Notes under the pieces: model-generated
Databases searched by the model: none
Seen by the model: only the letters and a program-made list of their open reading frames with translations
What the model was told of the DNA's origin: nothing
Part shown: one piece after another, positions 1-8,941 of the stretch
Position numbering within the stretch: position 1 is the stretch's first letter
Layout of the letters: every line of letters begins with the position of its first letter
NCBI GenBank assembly: GCA_020162035.1
Contig: JAIUNM010000006.1
Location: 1-64,000 of the forward strand
Source of the DNA: Bacteroidota bacterium
Lineage (GTDB): Bacteria > Bacteroidota > Bacteroidia > B-17B0 > Aurantibacillaceae
Length of the DNA stretch: 64,000 nt
Reading direction: 5' to 3'
Position numbers and translations under genes: made by a program

Positions 1-162
1 CACAAAACGAAGGCATAAACATTTAAATAATTTAACTATATTAGAGTATCAAAAATCAATTAATAATAACTTAAAAAATGCAGCTTAATGTTAATAAATT
101 TTTGTCCACTTTTTGTTTGGAATTCCACGAATAATGTGTGATTTTTTTCAAGACAAAAAAAT

Positions 163-300
163 ATGAACAAAAAAATTTTCATTTTACTCTTACTATTTTG
201 CAATTTTTTAGTTGCGCAGGAAAACCAAACATACAAACCAACCTGTTCCGTTTCAAACCAAAGTGTACTTTTAAACTTTAATGCGCCTCTAGCCAATTAA
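163..300 (+). CDS. Small putative secreted peptide or gene remnant, 45 aa
   Basis: An ATG-started frame encodes a textbook Bacteroidota signal peptide (MNKKIFILLLLFCNFLVAQ: two Lys, a leucine-rich core and an AQ cleavage site). Only 26 further residues follow, including one Cys, before a TAA stop. The last 23 bases overlap the 3' end of polA on the opposite strand. A real signal peptide by chance is unlikely, but the mature part is very short. It is therefore either a small exported peptide or the surviving 5' end of a secreted-protein gene cut off when polA came to lie next to it. No Shine-Dalgarno is visible, which is normal for the group. The 162 bases to its left, up to the window edge, show no other gene. 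Confidence 0.4.
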   Translation: MNKKIFILLLLFCNFLVAQENQTYKPTCSVSNQSVLLNFNAPLAN

Positions 301-3109
301 CACCTACTCCCATTCCTACCTCTATGGGTACTTTTAAAGGTAAAGCATTTTGCATACAACTTTCTATAATGGGTTTAATAATTTCTAATTCTGGTTTAAA
401 CACATCAAAAATTAATTCATCGTGTACTTGTAAAATCATTTTACTTTTTAAGTTTAATGGTATTAATTTTTTTTGAATATTAATCATTGCAATTTTTATC
501 ATATCCGCTGCGCTTCCTTGTATTGGAGCATTAATTGCATTACGCTCTGCAAAGCTTCTAACGGTTGCATTGTTTGAAGTTATATCTTTAAGCCAACGTT
601 TTCTACCCAATAAGGTTTGTACATAACCATTTTCTCTAGCAAAATTAATTTGTTCATCCATGTATTTTTTTATAGATGTATATTCTTTAAAATAATTTTC
701 AATTAATTCTTTTGCTTCCGCTCGCGGTATGTTTAGGTTATCTGCTAAACCAAAAGCTCCTTGTCCATATATAATTCCAAAATTTACACTTTTAGCTTTA
801 TAACGCATTTCTTTAGTTACTTCACTTTCTGGAATATTATAAACTTTTGCCGCAGTAGCCGTATGTATATCTTTATTTAAATTAAAGGCATCACACATGT
901 TTTTATCTTCGCTCATACTTGCTACAATACGTAACTCTATTTGCGAATAATCTGCGCTTAACAAAACATGTTGATTATCTCTAGGAATAAATGCTTTTCT
1001 AATTTGTCTTCCTCTTTCAGTTCTTATTGGAATGTTTTGTAAATTAGGGTTATCGCTGCTTAAACGCCCAGTAACAGCAACAACCTGGTTAAACGAAGTA
1101 TGAATACGATTAGTTTTTAAATTCACTAATTCAGGGAGCGTATCAACATAGGTAGATTTTAATTTAACTAGTTCGCGATAATCTAAAATTTTTGAAACAA
1201 TAGGATGTGTATTTTCTAATTTACTTAATACATCTTCTCCTGTTGCATATTGTCCTGTTTTTGTTTTTTTTGCTTTATCGGTAATTTTTAAATATTCAAA
1301 TAAAATTTCTCCTACTTGCTTTGGAGATGAAACATTAAATTTTGTTCCCGCTAAATTTTGAATTTCTGTTTCAACAGTTATAATATCATTTTGTAATTGA
1401 TTTGAAAATTCTTTTAAAGCAGGCACATCTATATTAATACCTTCTCGTTCCATTTCAGCTAATACGCTTATTAAAGGCACTTCTACATCGTTAAATAAAA
1501 CATTAACTCCATTTTTTTGAAGTTCGGGCAAAAAAACAGTTTTAAGTTGAAGTGTAACATCTGCATCTTCAGCTGCATATTCTGTAATTTTTTCAAGATC
1601 TGCATCTCGCATACTTAATTGATCTTTTCCCTTTTTGCCAATTAAAGTTTCAATGCTTATAGGTTGATAATTTAAATATGTTTCTGATAAAACATCCATG
1701 TTGTGTCGCATGTCTGGTTTAATTAAAAAATGAGCAACCATTGTATCAAACAATTTATTTTTAATATCAACATTGTAATTTTTTAATATGTGTAAATCGT
1801 ATTTAATATTTTGACCAATTAATGTTTTGTTAGAATTTGTAAATATTTTTATAAAGGGTTCAAGTTCTTTTAATGCCTCTGTTTGATTTGAAGAGATTGG
1901 CACATAAAATGCTTCGAAAGGTTTAATGGCAAAAGAAAGGCCAACTAACTCTGCGTTTAAAGTATTTAAAGATGTTGTTTCTGTATCAAAACAAAATTCA
2001 GATGCAGCACTTAAATTTTCTAATAATAAATTTAATTTTTCTGATGTGTTAACAAGGATGTATTGATGATTAACATCATTAATAGTTTTAAATACGGGTT
2101 TAAGTTCCTCAACTTCTGAATTAAGATTTGCTTGATTATTAAAGTAATTAGCTGTACTAAACAAATCTGTTTGTCCTTCGTTGGATTTTGCTTTAAACGA
2201 AGTATTTTGATTTGAAGGAATATCTTTACTTAAAATTCGTTGAGCTAAATTTCTAAATTCTAATTCGGTAAAAAGCTCTAATAAGGCATCGTTGTTATAT
2301 TCTTTTAATTTTAATTTTTCTTCTTCAAAATTAATTGGGCAATCTAAAATTATTGTAGCAAGTTTTTTGCTTTGAATAGCTAAGTCTTTATTTGCTTCAA
2401 CTTTTTCTTTCATTTTACCTTTTAGCTTGTCGGTGTTTTGCAATAGACCCTCAACACTTCCGTACTCTTGTACAAATTTTATAGCTGTTTTTTCGCCAAC
2501 GCCAGGTATGCCTGGAATGTTGTCAACGGAATCGCCCATTAAACCAAGTATATCAATTACTTGGTTAACAGTTTTAATTTCCCATTTTTTACAAATTTCA
2601 TTTACCCCTAAAATTTCTACACCATTTCCTAATCTTGCTGGTTTGTATATGAATGTGTTTTCATCTACTAATTGTCCATAATCTTTATCGGGAGTCATCA
2701 TGTAGGTGGTGTAACCAGCAATTTCTGCTTTACGCGCTAAAGTTCCTATTAAGTCATCTGCTTCAAAGCCTGGCACTCCAATTACTTCGATATTAAATGC
2801 TTTAATTAAATCAATTATAAAGGGAATTGATTTGCGTAAATCTTCAGGCATTTCTTCACGATTTGCTTTATAGCTTTCAAACTCAATGTGTCTTTGTGTT
2901 GGCTCATCAGTATCAAACACTACAGCTATGTGGCTAGGTTTTTCTTTGTTTAATATTTCTAACAAAGTATTACAAAAACCAAAAATTGCGCTGGTGTTAA
3001 ATCCTTTTGAGTTTATACGAGGGTTGTTACTAAACGCAAAATAACTTCTATAAATTAATGCAAAAGCATCTAAAAGAAAAAGTTTTTTAGGTGTGTCTTT
3101 TGTGATCAT
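278..3109 (-). CDS. polA: DNA polymerase I (5' nuclease, proofreading and polymerase domains)
   Basis: Full-length family A polymerase of 943 aa for Okazaki-fragment processing and repair synthesis. The N-terminal 5' nuclease (about 1-290) has GFEADDLIG near 115 and the helix-hairpin-helix MGDSVDNIPGIPGVGEKTA near 190-208. The 3'-5' exonuclease domain keeps its metal ligands (FDTETTSL near 373, NIKYD, and YAAEDAD), so proofreading should be active, unlike in Taq. The polymerase domain has motif A (DYSQIELR near 719), motif B (RYKAKSVNFGIIYG near 770) and motif C (QVHDE near 895). Its ATG overlaps the TGA of the upstream gene by four bases (ATGA), suggesting translational coupling. Identification is very secure. 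Confidence 0.98.
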   Translation of the reverse strand: MITKDTPKKLFLLDAFALIYRSYFAFSNNPRINSKGFNTSAIFGFCNTLLEILNKEKPSHIAVVFDTDEPTQRHIEFESYKANREEMPEDLRKSIPFIIDLIKAFNIEVIGVPGFEADDLIGTLARKAEIAGYTTYMMTPDKDYGQLVDENTFIYKPARLGNGVEILGVNEICKKWEIKTVNQVIDILGLMGDSVDNIPGIPGVGEKTAIKFVQEYGSVEGLLQNTDKLKGKMKEKVEANKDLAIQSKKLATIILDCPINFEEEKLKLKEYNNDALLELFTELEFRNLAQRILSKDIPSNQNTSFKAKSNEGQTDLFSTANYFNNQANLNSEVEELKPVFKTINDVNHQYILVNTSEKLNLLLENLSAASEFCFDTETTSLNTLNAELVGLSFAIKPFEAFYVPISSNQTEALKELEPFIKIFTNSNKTLIGQNIKYDLHILKNYNVDIKNKLFDTMVAHFLIKPDMRHNMDVLSETYLNYQPISIETLIGKKGKDQLSMRDADLEKITEYAAEDADVTLQLKTVFLPELQKNGVNVLFNDVEVPLISVLAEMEREGINIDVPALKEFSNQLQNDIITVETEIQNLAGTKFNVSSPKQVGEILFEYLKITDKAKKTKTGQYATGEDVLSKLENTHPIVSKILDYRELVKLKSTYVDTLPELVNLKTNRIHTSFNQVVAVTGRLSSDNPNLQNIPIRTERGRQIRKAFIPRDNQHVLLSADYSQIELRIVASMSEDKNMCDAFNLNKDIHTATAAKVYNIPESEVTKEMRYKAKSVNFGIIYGQGAFGLADNLNIPRAEAKELIENYFKEYTSIKKYMDEQINFARENGYVQTLLGRKRWLKDITSNNATVRSFAERNAINAPIQGSAADMIKIAMINIQKKLIPLNLKSKMILQVHDELIFDVFKPELEIIKPIIESCMQNALPLKVPIEVGMGVGVNWLEAH

Positions 3110-3648
3110 TTACTACGAGTGTTATATGCATTAATAACTTGCGCCGCTGAAGTTTCGTCTAATTCTTTTTCGCCAGTATAATCGCTTGCATATGATGCAG
3201 AGCCACTCATCATTTCTTGTAATTGTTTTTTAAATTTATTTGGTTTAACATCAATCATTTTTTTATCGCCTTCTCTTTGTAAAAAATAATCAGCAACGTA
3301 ATTAACTTCGTTCATATTAACCTCTTCAAAAATCATTTTATACAAACTAATTTCACCTTTTGCAATTACTTTATAAAATTTTTTTTCATCATCACAATCC
3401 ATGCTTAAATAATTGTTGTTGTTAAAACCATATCCTTTTACTTTACTTGGTTTGTAGTTTTTTTGAATTCCTTGCTCATCTTTAAAAAAAACCTTATTAT
3501 GATAATCTTGTTCTTTTTTAGGATTAATTTTTATTTCTCCTTTTAAAGTATCTCCCTTTTCGTTTATTAAATAGGCTTTTACAAATGAAATTTGAGATGC
3601 AGAAATTTTACAAATAACAATAAATAAAATAAAATATATATTTTTCAT
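3106..3648 (-). CDS. Secreted hypothetical protein
   Basis: 180 aa with a signal peptide (MKNIYFILFIVICKISASQ), so it is exported to the periplasm or beyond. I do not recognise the family. The mature part is rich in Lys, Asp and Tyr, with a pattern of short beta strands (for example KAYLINEKGDTLKGEIKI and KVKGYGFNNNNYLSMD) that resembles small Bacteroidota periplasmic proteins. It lies directly upstream of polA and overlaps its start by four bases, so the two are probably cotranscribed, although nothing suggests a shared function. Two 10-bp direct repeats lie about 46-66 bases before its start. Confidence 0.8.
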   Translation of the reverse strand: MKNIYFILFIVICKISASQISFVKAYLINEKGDTLKGEIKINPKKEQDYHNKVFFKDEQGIQKNYKPSKVKGYGFNNNNYLSMDCDDEKKFYKVIAKGEISLYKMIFEEVNMNEVNYVADYFLQREGDKKMIDVKPNKFKKQLQEMMSGSASYASDYTGEKELDETSAAQVINAYNTRSK

Positions 3649-3693
3649 AATTTAAACTAGAACAACAAATAAAAGTAAATTTTACCTTAAAAT

Positions 3694-3714
3694 AAAGCTT
3701 TGTTAAAGCTTTGT
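3694..3714. repeat. Two adjacent 10-bp direct repeats (AAAGCTTTGT)
   Basis: AAAGCTTTGT occurs at 3694-3703 and again at 3705-3714, separated by one base. Each copy contains the palindrome AAAGCTTT. The pair sits in the gap between the nitrilase gene and the start of the 180-aa secreted protein. One helical turn of spacing (11 bp) would suit a regulator binding side by side, but the sequence is short and AT-rich, so chance is possible. Confidence 0.3.
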
Positions 3715-3735
3715 GGAAAAGAAAACAGAATTAAA

Positions 3736-4527
3736 TTAATTAAATAATTCAAAATTATCAGCATCTAAACCTACAGGGAATGTTTTTCTAAATTCTTGAA
3801 GATAATTCATATCTATTTCTGTAATAAAACAGCCTTCGGTATTTAATGGAATTTGAGAAATTATTTCTCCCCTTGGATTAATTACCAAACTGTTTCCACT
3901 ATGCTTAATGTTATTACCATCAACACCAATTCGGTTTACAGCAACAACATAACATTGATTTTCTATTGCTCTGGCAATTAATAAATGTTGCCAAGGATAA
4001 TTTCTAATTTCTGGCCAATTGGCTACAAATATTAAAACATCATAGTTCCACTGTTTAGTTGTTAAATCAAATTTATTTCTACACCAAATAGGGAAACGTA
4101 AATCATAACAAATTAATGGCTTTATTTTCCAATCATTAAAACTTATTGTTGTTGAAGAATTTCCCGCGGTATAAAATTCATCTTCTTTTGCCATTCTAAA
4201 CAAATGCCGTTTATCGTAAAAAAATTCTCTATCGTTGTTTTCTATCCAATGTAACCTATTATAGTAATTTGAATTTTCTTCTGTTGCTATACTAGTTACA
4301 AATGTGGTGTTAAATTTTTTGCTTTGATTTTTTAACCAATTATAAGTTTCTGTTTTAAATTTTTCTGCATATTTATTGGGCTGCATAGTAAATCCAGTGT
4401 TAAACATTTCTGGTAATATTGTTAATGTTGTTGTTTCGGAATTTTTAGATAATAAAGACTCAACATTATTTTTGTTTTTTAATGAATCTTGCCAAAAGAT
4501 ATTTGTTTGAACTAAATTTATTTTCAT
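3736..4527 (-). CDS. Nitrilase-superfamily omega-amidase (YafV/Nit2-like)
   Basis: 263-aa carbon-nitrogen hydrolase. The catalytic triad is visible as Glu40 (ILPEMFNTGF), Lys106 (YDKRHLF) and Cys140 (KPLICYDLRFPIW). The WCRN motif and the NRLHWIENN-type segment fit the YafV/Nit2 branch, whose members deamidate 2-oxoglutaramate or 2-oxosuccinamate formed by glutamine/methionine transaminases. Exact substrate is inferred from the branch. It is cytoplasmic, with no signal peptide. Its ATG overlaps the stop of the upstream membrane TPR gene by four bases, so the two are cotranscribed. Confidence 0.88.
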   Translation of the reverse strand: MKINLVQTNIFWQDSLKNKNNVESLLSKNSETTTLTILPEMFNTGFTMQPNKYAEKFKTETYNWLKNQSKKFNTTFVTSIATEENSNYYNRLHWIENNDREFFYDKRHLFRMAKEDEFYTAGNSSTTISFNDWKIKPLICYDLRFPIWCRNKFDLTTKQWNYDVLIFVANWPEIRNYPWQHLLIARAIENQCYVVAVNRIGVDGNNIKHSGNSLVINPRGEIISQIPLNTEGCFITEIDMNYLQEFRKTFPVGLDADNFELFN

Positions 4528-6347
4528 TTACAATATTGATTTAATGCATTTACAGCTTGAGGATAATTTTGTTTTACAGCTTGTTTAAAATCTTCGCAAG
4601 GATTTTGTTTTAGATTTATTAAAGCTACACCTCTCCAATAATAAGCTTCGCCATAGTTGGAGTTTAATTCAATTGCTTTATTTAAATTTTCTAAACATAA
4701 TTGAAAATTTTGTTTTTTACCCAACACTATTCCTTTTTTTAAATAAAATTCTGAATTATACGCGTTGATGCTTATAGCTTTATCGAAATAAAAAAAAGCT
4801 TTATCTAAATTATTAATATCGTTGTAACAATTTCCAAGTACAAAATAGGCTTTACTATTCAAAGGATCTTTTTCAATAACACGTTCGGCATCTGCCATTG
4901 CTTTACTATAATCTTGCAACATATAATATGCGCTGGCTCTTGCAACAATGGCTTTATTGTAATCTTTAATAGACAACACGGTATTAAATTGACTAATCGC
5001 TTTTTTTATGTTATTAATTTTTAAATAAAGCAAACCTAAGTTATAATAACCTTTATAATTTTTTGTGTTAGCTAAAATTGCTTTTTGTAAATATTGCTCT
5101 GCTTCAAAATCATTGTTGGTTAACATTAATTCTACCCCTAAACTATTTAATGCAACAAACGAATTGGGTTCATGTTTAATTACTTTAGTGTATAAAGTTT
5201 TACTATTTGTCCAATAATTTAGTTGAGTATAAGTTATAAATGCTAATATTAATAATACTAAAATTATTATAGGTTTTTGAAAGAGATTAATAAATTTAAA
5301 TACTGAAAAGAAAACAATACTAAAGAAAATAATTGTAACATACATATATCTATCTGCATAAAGAACTTCGCCAAATGGAATAAACTGTAAAACAAGCACT
5401 AAACTTATAACTGAAAGAAAAGTTAAAATTAATTCATAATATTTTTTCTTTACTGTAAAATAAATAAATAACAATATAATAAATAAAACAACAAATAATC
5501 CTATACCAATTACTGTAGGTGTAAATTTTGGAAATGAATATAATGGGTAAAGAGGACTTGGTTTTAAAAACAAAATCAAATAATTATAAATAGCATAACC
5601 AGCATTACATATTTTTTGATAAATAGAATAATTATGTGAGTAGTTAATAAATTGATCGCTAGATTGAGATTTTAAATTAACTATTCCTAAAATTAATGAC
5701 ACCAAAAATATTGGAATAATAAAAGTAATTTGTTTTAAGGATATTTTTTTATAATTATAATAAGCAATTGCAATAAAAAAAAACGGTAAAATAACCGCAT
5801 AAGATTTGCTTAAGCCCGCTAATGTTGAAAATAAAATACAAGTTATGTAAAACACAGTTTTGCTAGTTTGTATAAACTTTAAATAATTAGTACAAGCCAA
5901 TAAAAAGAAAAAAAACATTAAAATTGTTTTTAACTCACTTATCCAAATTACTGTTTCTACTTGTAATGGATGAAGCAAAAAAACACCAACAGTAAAAAAC
6001 ACTAAGGTTTGGTTAAGTTTTAAACTTAAAAGTAATTTATATAATAGCCATGCATTTATTAAATGAAAAAAAATATTTATTAAATGATGTCCGCCTGCCC
6101 AATCTTTAAATAACATAAAGTTAATTGAATGAACAATCATTGTAATTGGAATATAATTTCCTACATAATAGTTTGTAAAAAAGTTTTTTAAATTGAATAT
6201 AAAAACATCTGGGTTGTTAAATACCATTTCGGGGTCATCCCAACTAATAGTTTTAAAATAAAATGCTTTAAAATATACTACTAAACATAAAACAAACAAT
6301 CCATAAAAGTAAAACTGTTTATATTTATTTGTTTGTAACCAATCCAC
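4524..6347 (-). CDS. Polytopic membrane protein with C-terminal TPR domain (TMTC/GT-C glycosyltransferase-like)
   Basis: 607 aa. The first roughly 390 residues are about ten hydrophobic helices and the last 210 are tandem tetratricopeptide repeats (LNSLGVELMLTNNDFEAEQY, KGYYNLGLLYLKINNIKKAI and so on). After the first membrane span there is a SWDDPEMVFNNPD loop with Asp37-Asp38, like the acidic motif in the first extracytoplasmic loop of GT-C enzymes that use lipid-linked sugars. The arrangement matches the TMTC/O-mannosyltransferase-like family common in Bacteroidota. A role in glycosylating exported proteins is an inference from architecture; the acceptor is unknown. It is the upstream gene of a two-gene unit with the nitrilase and is divergent from the GT2/GT9/SDR operon. 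Confidence 0.8.
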   Translation of the reverse strand: MDWLQTNKYKQFYFYGLFVLCLVVYFKAFYFKTISWDDPEMVFNNPDVFIFNLKNFFTNYYVGNYIPITMIVHSINFMLFKDWAGGHHLINIFFHLINAWLLYKLLLSLKLNQTLVFFTVGVFLLHPLQVETVIWISELKTILMFFFFLLACTNYLKFIQTSKTVFYITCILFSTLAGLSKSYAVILPFFFIAIAYYNYKKISLKQITFIIPIFLVSLILGIVNLKSQSSDQFINYSHNYSIYQKICNAGYAIYNYLILFLKPSPLYPLYSFPKFTPTVIGIGLFVVLFIILLFIYFTVKKKYYELILTFLSVISLVLVLQFIPFGEVLYADRYMYVTIIFFSIVFFSVFKFINLFQKPIIILVLLILAFITYTQLNYWTNSKTLYTKVIKHEPNSFVALNSLGVELMLTNNDFEAEQYLQKAILANTKNYKGYYNLGLLYLKINNIKKAISQFNTVLSIKDYNKAIVARASAYYMLQDYSKAMADAERVIEKDPLNSKAYFVLGNCYNDINNLDKAFFYFDKAISINAYNSEFYLKKGIVLGKKQNFQLCLENLNKAIELNSNYGEAYYWRGVALINLKQNPCEDFKQAVKQNYPQAVNALNQYCK

Positions 6348-6391
6348 AAAAACAAATTTAGCATTTATATTAAAATTAATAACTTTATGCT

Positions 6392-7150
6392 GTGATAAAA
6401 TTATCTGTAGTTATAATTACTTTTAATGAAGAGAAAAATATTGAACGATGTTTAACATCGGTTAAAGAAATAGCTGATGATATTGTGGTATTAGATTCTT
6501 ATAGCAAGGATAACACAAAAAGTATTTGTTTAAAACACAACGCAAATTTTTTTGAACACGCTTTTGATGGACATATAGAACAAAAAAACAGAGCAATTAC
6601 ATTTGCTAAATATCCTCATGTGTTAAGTTTAGATGCAGATGAAGCTTTAAGCCCTGAATTATTAAACAGTATAAAAGAAATAAAATTGAATTTTAATAAA
6701 CAAGGTTATTATATTAATAGGTTAACAAATTATTGTGGACATTGGGTTAAACATTGTGGTTGGTATCCTGATAAAAAGTTAAGGTTATGGGATAGCAGAC
6801 TAGGACAATGGACAGGAATTAACCCACACGATAAATACGAAATGTTTGAAGGAGATACTAAAACGGGATTTATAAAAGGAGATATTTTGCATTATAGTTA
6901 TTATACATTAAATGATCATTATAAGCAAGTAGAGTATTTTACCAATATTTCAGCAAAAGCATATATAGATAAAGGAAAGTCAGCCCCATTTTTTAAATTA
7001 ATTGTTAACCCTATTGCCAAATTTATTCATCATTACTTTATAACTTTAGGTTTTTTAGATGGTTTAGCCGGGTATAGAATAAGTAAAATAAGTGCTTATG
7101 CTACTTATTTAAAATATTTAAAAATCAGAAAATTGAAAAAAACTAATTGA
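6392..7150 (+). CDS. Family 2 glycosyltransferase, WaaE/KdtX-like
   Basis: 252 aa, starting at GTG (no in-frame ATG precedes it). The GT-A fold is visible at once: SVVIITFNEEKNIERCLTS, then DIVVLDSYSKDNT, and a DAD metal/nucleotide motif at 81-83 (SLDADEALS). The sequence resembles WaaE/KdtX, beta-glucosyltransferases that decorate the lipopolysaccharide inner core. It is a cytoplasmic or membrane-associated enzyme using a nucleotide sugar. It is the first gene of a three-gene operon with a heptosyltransferase-like GT9 and an SDR, overlapping the next gene by four bases, which supports a role in LPS. The actual sugar and acceptor are not known. Confidence 0.87.
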   Translation: MIKLSVVIITFNEEKNIERCLTSVKEIADDIVVLDSYSKDNTKSICLKHNANFFEHAFDGHIEQKNRAITFAKYPHVLSLDADEALSPELLNSIKEIKLNFNKQGYYINRLTNYCGHWVKHCGWYPDKKLRLWDSRLGQWTGINPHDKYEMFEGDTKTGFIKGDILHYSYYTLNDHYKQVEYFTNISAKAYIDKGKSAPFFKLIVNPIAKFIHHYFITLGFLDGLAGYRISKISAYATYLKYLKIRKLKKTN

Positions 7151-8151
7151 ATTATTTTAAGCATATATTATTAAGTAGAACCGACAGTATTGGAGATGTT
7201 GTTTTAACCCTACCTATGGCTGGTGTTATTAAAGAAAAATATCCCAATTGTAAAATTAGTTTTTTAGGAAAAACATATACAAAAGATGTTGTTACTTTAA
7301 GTAAACATGTTGATGAGTTTATTAATTATGACGAATTATTACATTTAAGTTTAAATGAACGGGTTACGTTTATAAATCAATTAAATGTTGATGTAGTTGT
7401 ACATGTTTTCCCTGTTAAAGATATAGCACACCTTTTTAGCCAATCTAATTCAAAAATTAAAATTGGCACAAAAAGTAGATTATACCATTGGTTTACTTGT
7501 AATAAAATAATTAATTTAAAACGAAAAAACTCAAATTTTCACGAAGCGCAATTGAACATAAAATTGTTGTCGAAAATTGGAATAAGTTTTAATAAACCCC
7601 TTAATGAAATTTATAACTATTATGGATTTGAAAATACACCAATTTTAGAAGAAAAGTTTAAATCATTAATAGATTCATCTAAAATTAATATTATTCTTCA
7701 CCCTAAAAGTAAAGGTAGTGCTAGAGAGTGGGGGGTTGAAAATTATTTGAAATTAATAAGTAACTTACCCACTAATAAATTTAAAATATTTATTAGTGGC
7801 ACAAAAGATGAAGCCTTATTAATGCCAGAACTTGTACAACACCCAAGTGTTACTTCAATTGCAGGTTTATTTAGCTTACAGCAATTTATTGCTTTTATAA
7901 ATTCAGCTGATGTTTTAGTTGCTGCAAGCACTGGACCTTTACATATAGCTGCAGCATTAAATAAAAAAGCAATAGGCTTGTTTTCTCCTATGAGGCCAAT
8001 TTTTCCAACACGATGGGCTCCGTTAGGTAAAAAAGCAGTTTTTTTAGTGAAAAAACAAATTTGTGATAATTGTTTAAAAAGTAATAATTGCGAGTGCATT
8101 AAAAGTATTAGCGTTTTAGAAGTTTTAAAAGAAATTGAAAATGACAAATAA
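7147..8151 (+). CDS. Family 9 glycosyltransferase (ADP-heptose:LPS heptosyltransferase-like)
   Basis: 334 aa. The N-terminus SRTDSIGDVVLTLPM is the glycine-rich acceptor loop of GT9 enzymes. The C-terminal half has HPKSKGSAREW and the ADP-binding STGPLHIAAAL segment. The start is taken as TTG at 7147, overlapping the previous stop (TTGA); the first internal Met would remove the acceptor loop, so the TTG is well supported. The enzyme transfers a heptose or related sugar from ADP-sugar to LPS core. Bacteroidota often use these for non-heptose sugars, so the substrate is left open. Confidence 0.87.
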   Translation: MNYFKHILLSRTDSIGDVVLTLPMAGVIKEKYPNCKISFLGKTYTKDVVTLSKHVDEFINYDELLHLSLNERVTFINQLNVDVVVHVFPVKDIAHLFSQSNSKIKIGTKSRLYHWFTCNKIINLKRKNSNFHEAQLNIKLLSKIGISFNKPLNEIYNYYGFENTPILEEKFKSLIDSSKINIILHPKSKGSAREWGVENYLKLISNLPTNKFKIFISGTKDEALLMPELVQHPSVTSIAGLFSLQQFIAFINSADVLVAASTGPLHIAAALNKKAIGLFSPMRPIFPTRWAPLGKKAVFLVKKQICDNCLKSNNCECIKSISVLEVLKEIENDK

Positions 8152-8941
8152 GTTTAAAGATAAAGTTATATGGATAACTGGTGCAAGTAGTGGTATTGGC
8201 GAGGCTTTAGCAATTGAATTTGCTAAACAAGGCGCAAGGTTAATTTTATCTGCAAGAAGAATAGAGGAATTAAATAGAGTTGCTTTACTTACAAAATTAC
8301 CACCTCTTGATTTAATGATTTTACCTTTTGATTTAAAAAATACTAATAATGCATCAGCCTTAATAGCACAAATAATAAACAAATTTGGAGCAATAGATGT
8401 TTTAATAAACAATGGTGGATATAGTCAGCGTGGCGAAGCCATAAGCACAGATATTAAAATTGACAGAGAGTTAATGGAAGTAAATTATTTTGCTTATATA
8501 AACTTAACAAAGGCAGTGTTGCCTTATATGAAAAACAAAAATTCAGGGCAATTAGTTGTAATTAGTAGTATTGCCGGTAAGTTTGGTTTTTATTTACGCT
8601 CTGGTTACAGTGCATCTAAACATGCATTACATGGTTTTTTTGAAAGTTTAAGACTAGAAACTGAAAAATTTGGAATTAAAACTTTAATTGTTTGCCCGGG
8701 TAAAATTAAAACTAACATTTCTTTTCATGCGGTAGATGCTAAAGGGAATGAACATAATAAAATGGATGAAAGTCATGCAAATGCTATGAGTGCAAATGAA
8801 TGTGCAATAAAGATAATTAATGCAATTTCAAATAACAAAGAAGAGGTTTTTATTGGTGGAAAAGAATTAATTATGATAAAGCTTAAACGGTTTTTACCTA
8901 AATTATTTTCTAAAATTATAAGAAAACAAAGCCCTTATTAA
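8141..8941 (+). CDS. Short-chain dehydrogenase/reductase
   Basis: 266 aa when started at ATG 8141. A TTG two codons upstream would give 268 aa, but ATG is preferred. It is a classical SDR: TGASSGIG cofactor motif at 13-20, NNGG near 90-93, and catalytic Ser/Tyr/Lys in SSIAGKF and YSASKHAL (Tyr156, Lys160). NAD(P)-dependent; the substrate cannot be read from sequence. It overlaps the GT9 gene by 11 bases, so it is third in the same operon and may act on a sugar or lipid precursor for the same glycan, though SDRs are often bystanders. It converges on the TPR gene with a four-base overlap of the stops. Confidence 0.88.
   Translation: MTNKFKDKVIWITGASSGIGEALAIEFAKQGARLILSARRIEELNRVALLTKLPPLDLMILPFDLKNTNNASALIAQIINKFGAIDVLINNGGYSQRGEAISTDIKIDRELMEVNYFAYINLTKAVLPYMKNKNSGQLVVISSIAGKFGFYLRSGYSASKHALHGFFESLRLETEKFGIKTLIVCPGKIKTNISFHAVDAKGNEHNKMDESHANAMSANECAIKIINAISNNKEEVFIGGKELIMIKLKRFLPKLFSKIIRKQSPY

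Noticed and set aside
60..296. 78-codon minus-strand frame downstream of polA
   Set aside because: It is the antisense of the signal-peptide frame at 163-300 and has Lys/Phe-rich, low-complexity composition.
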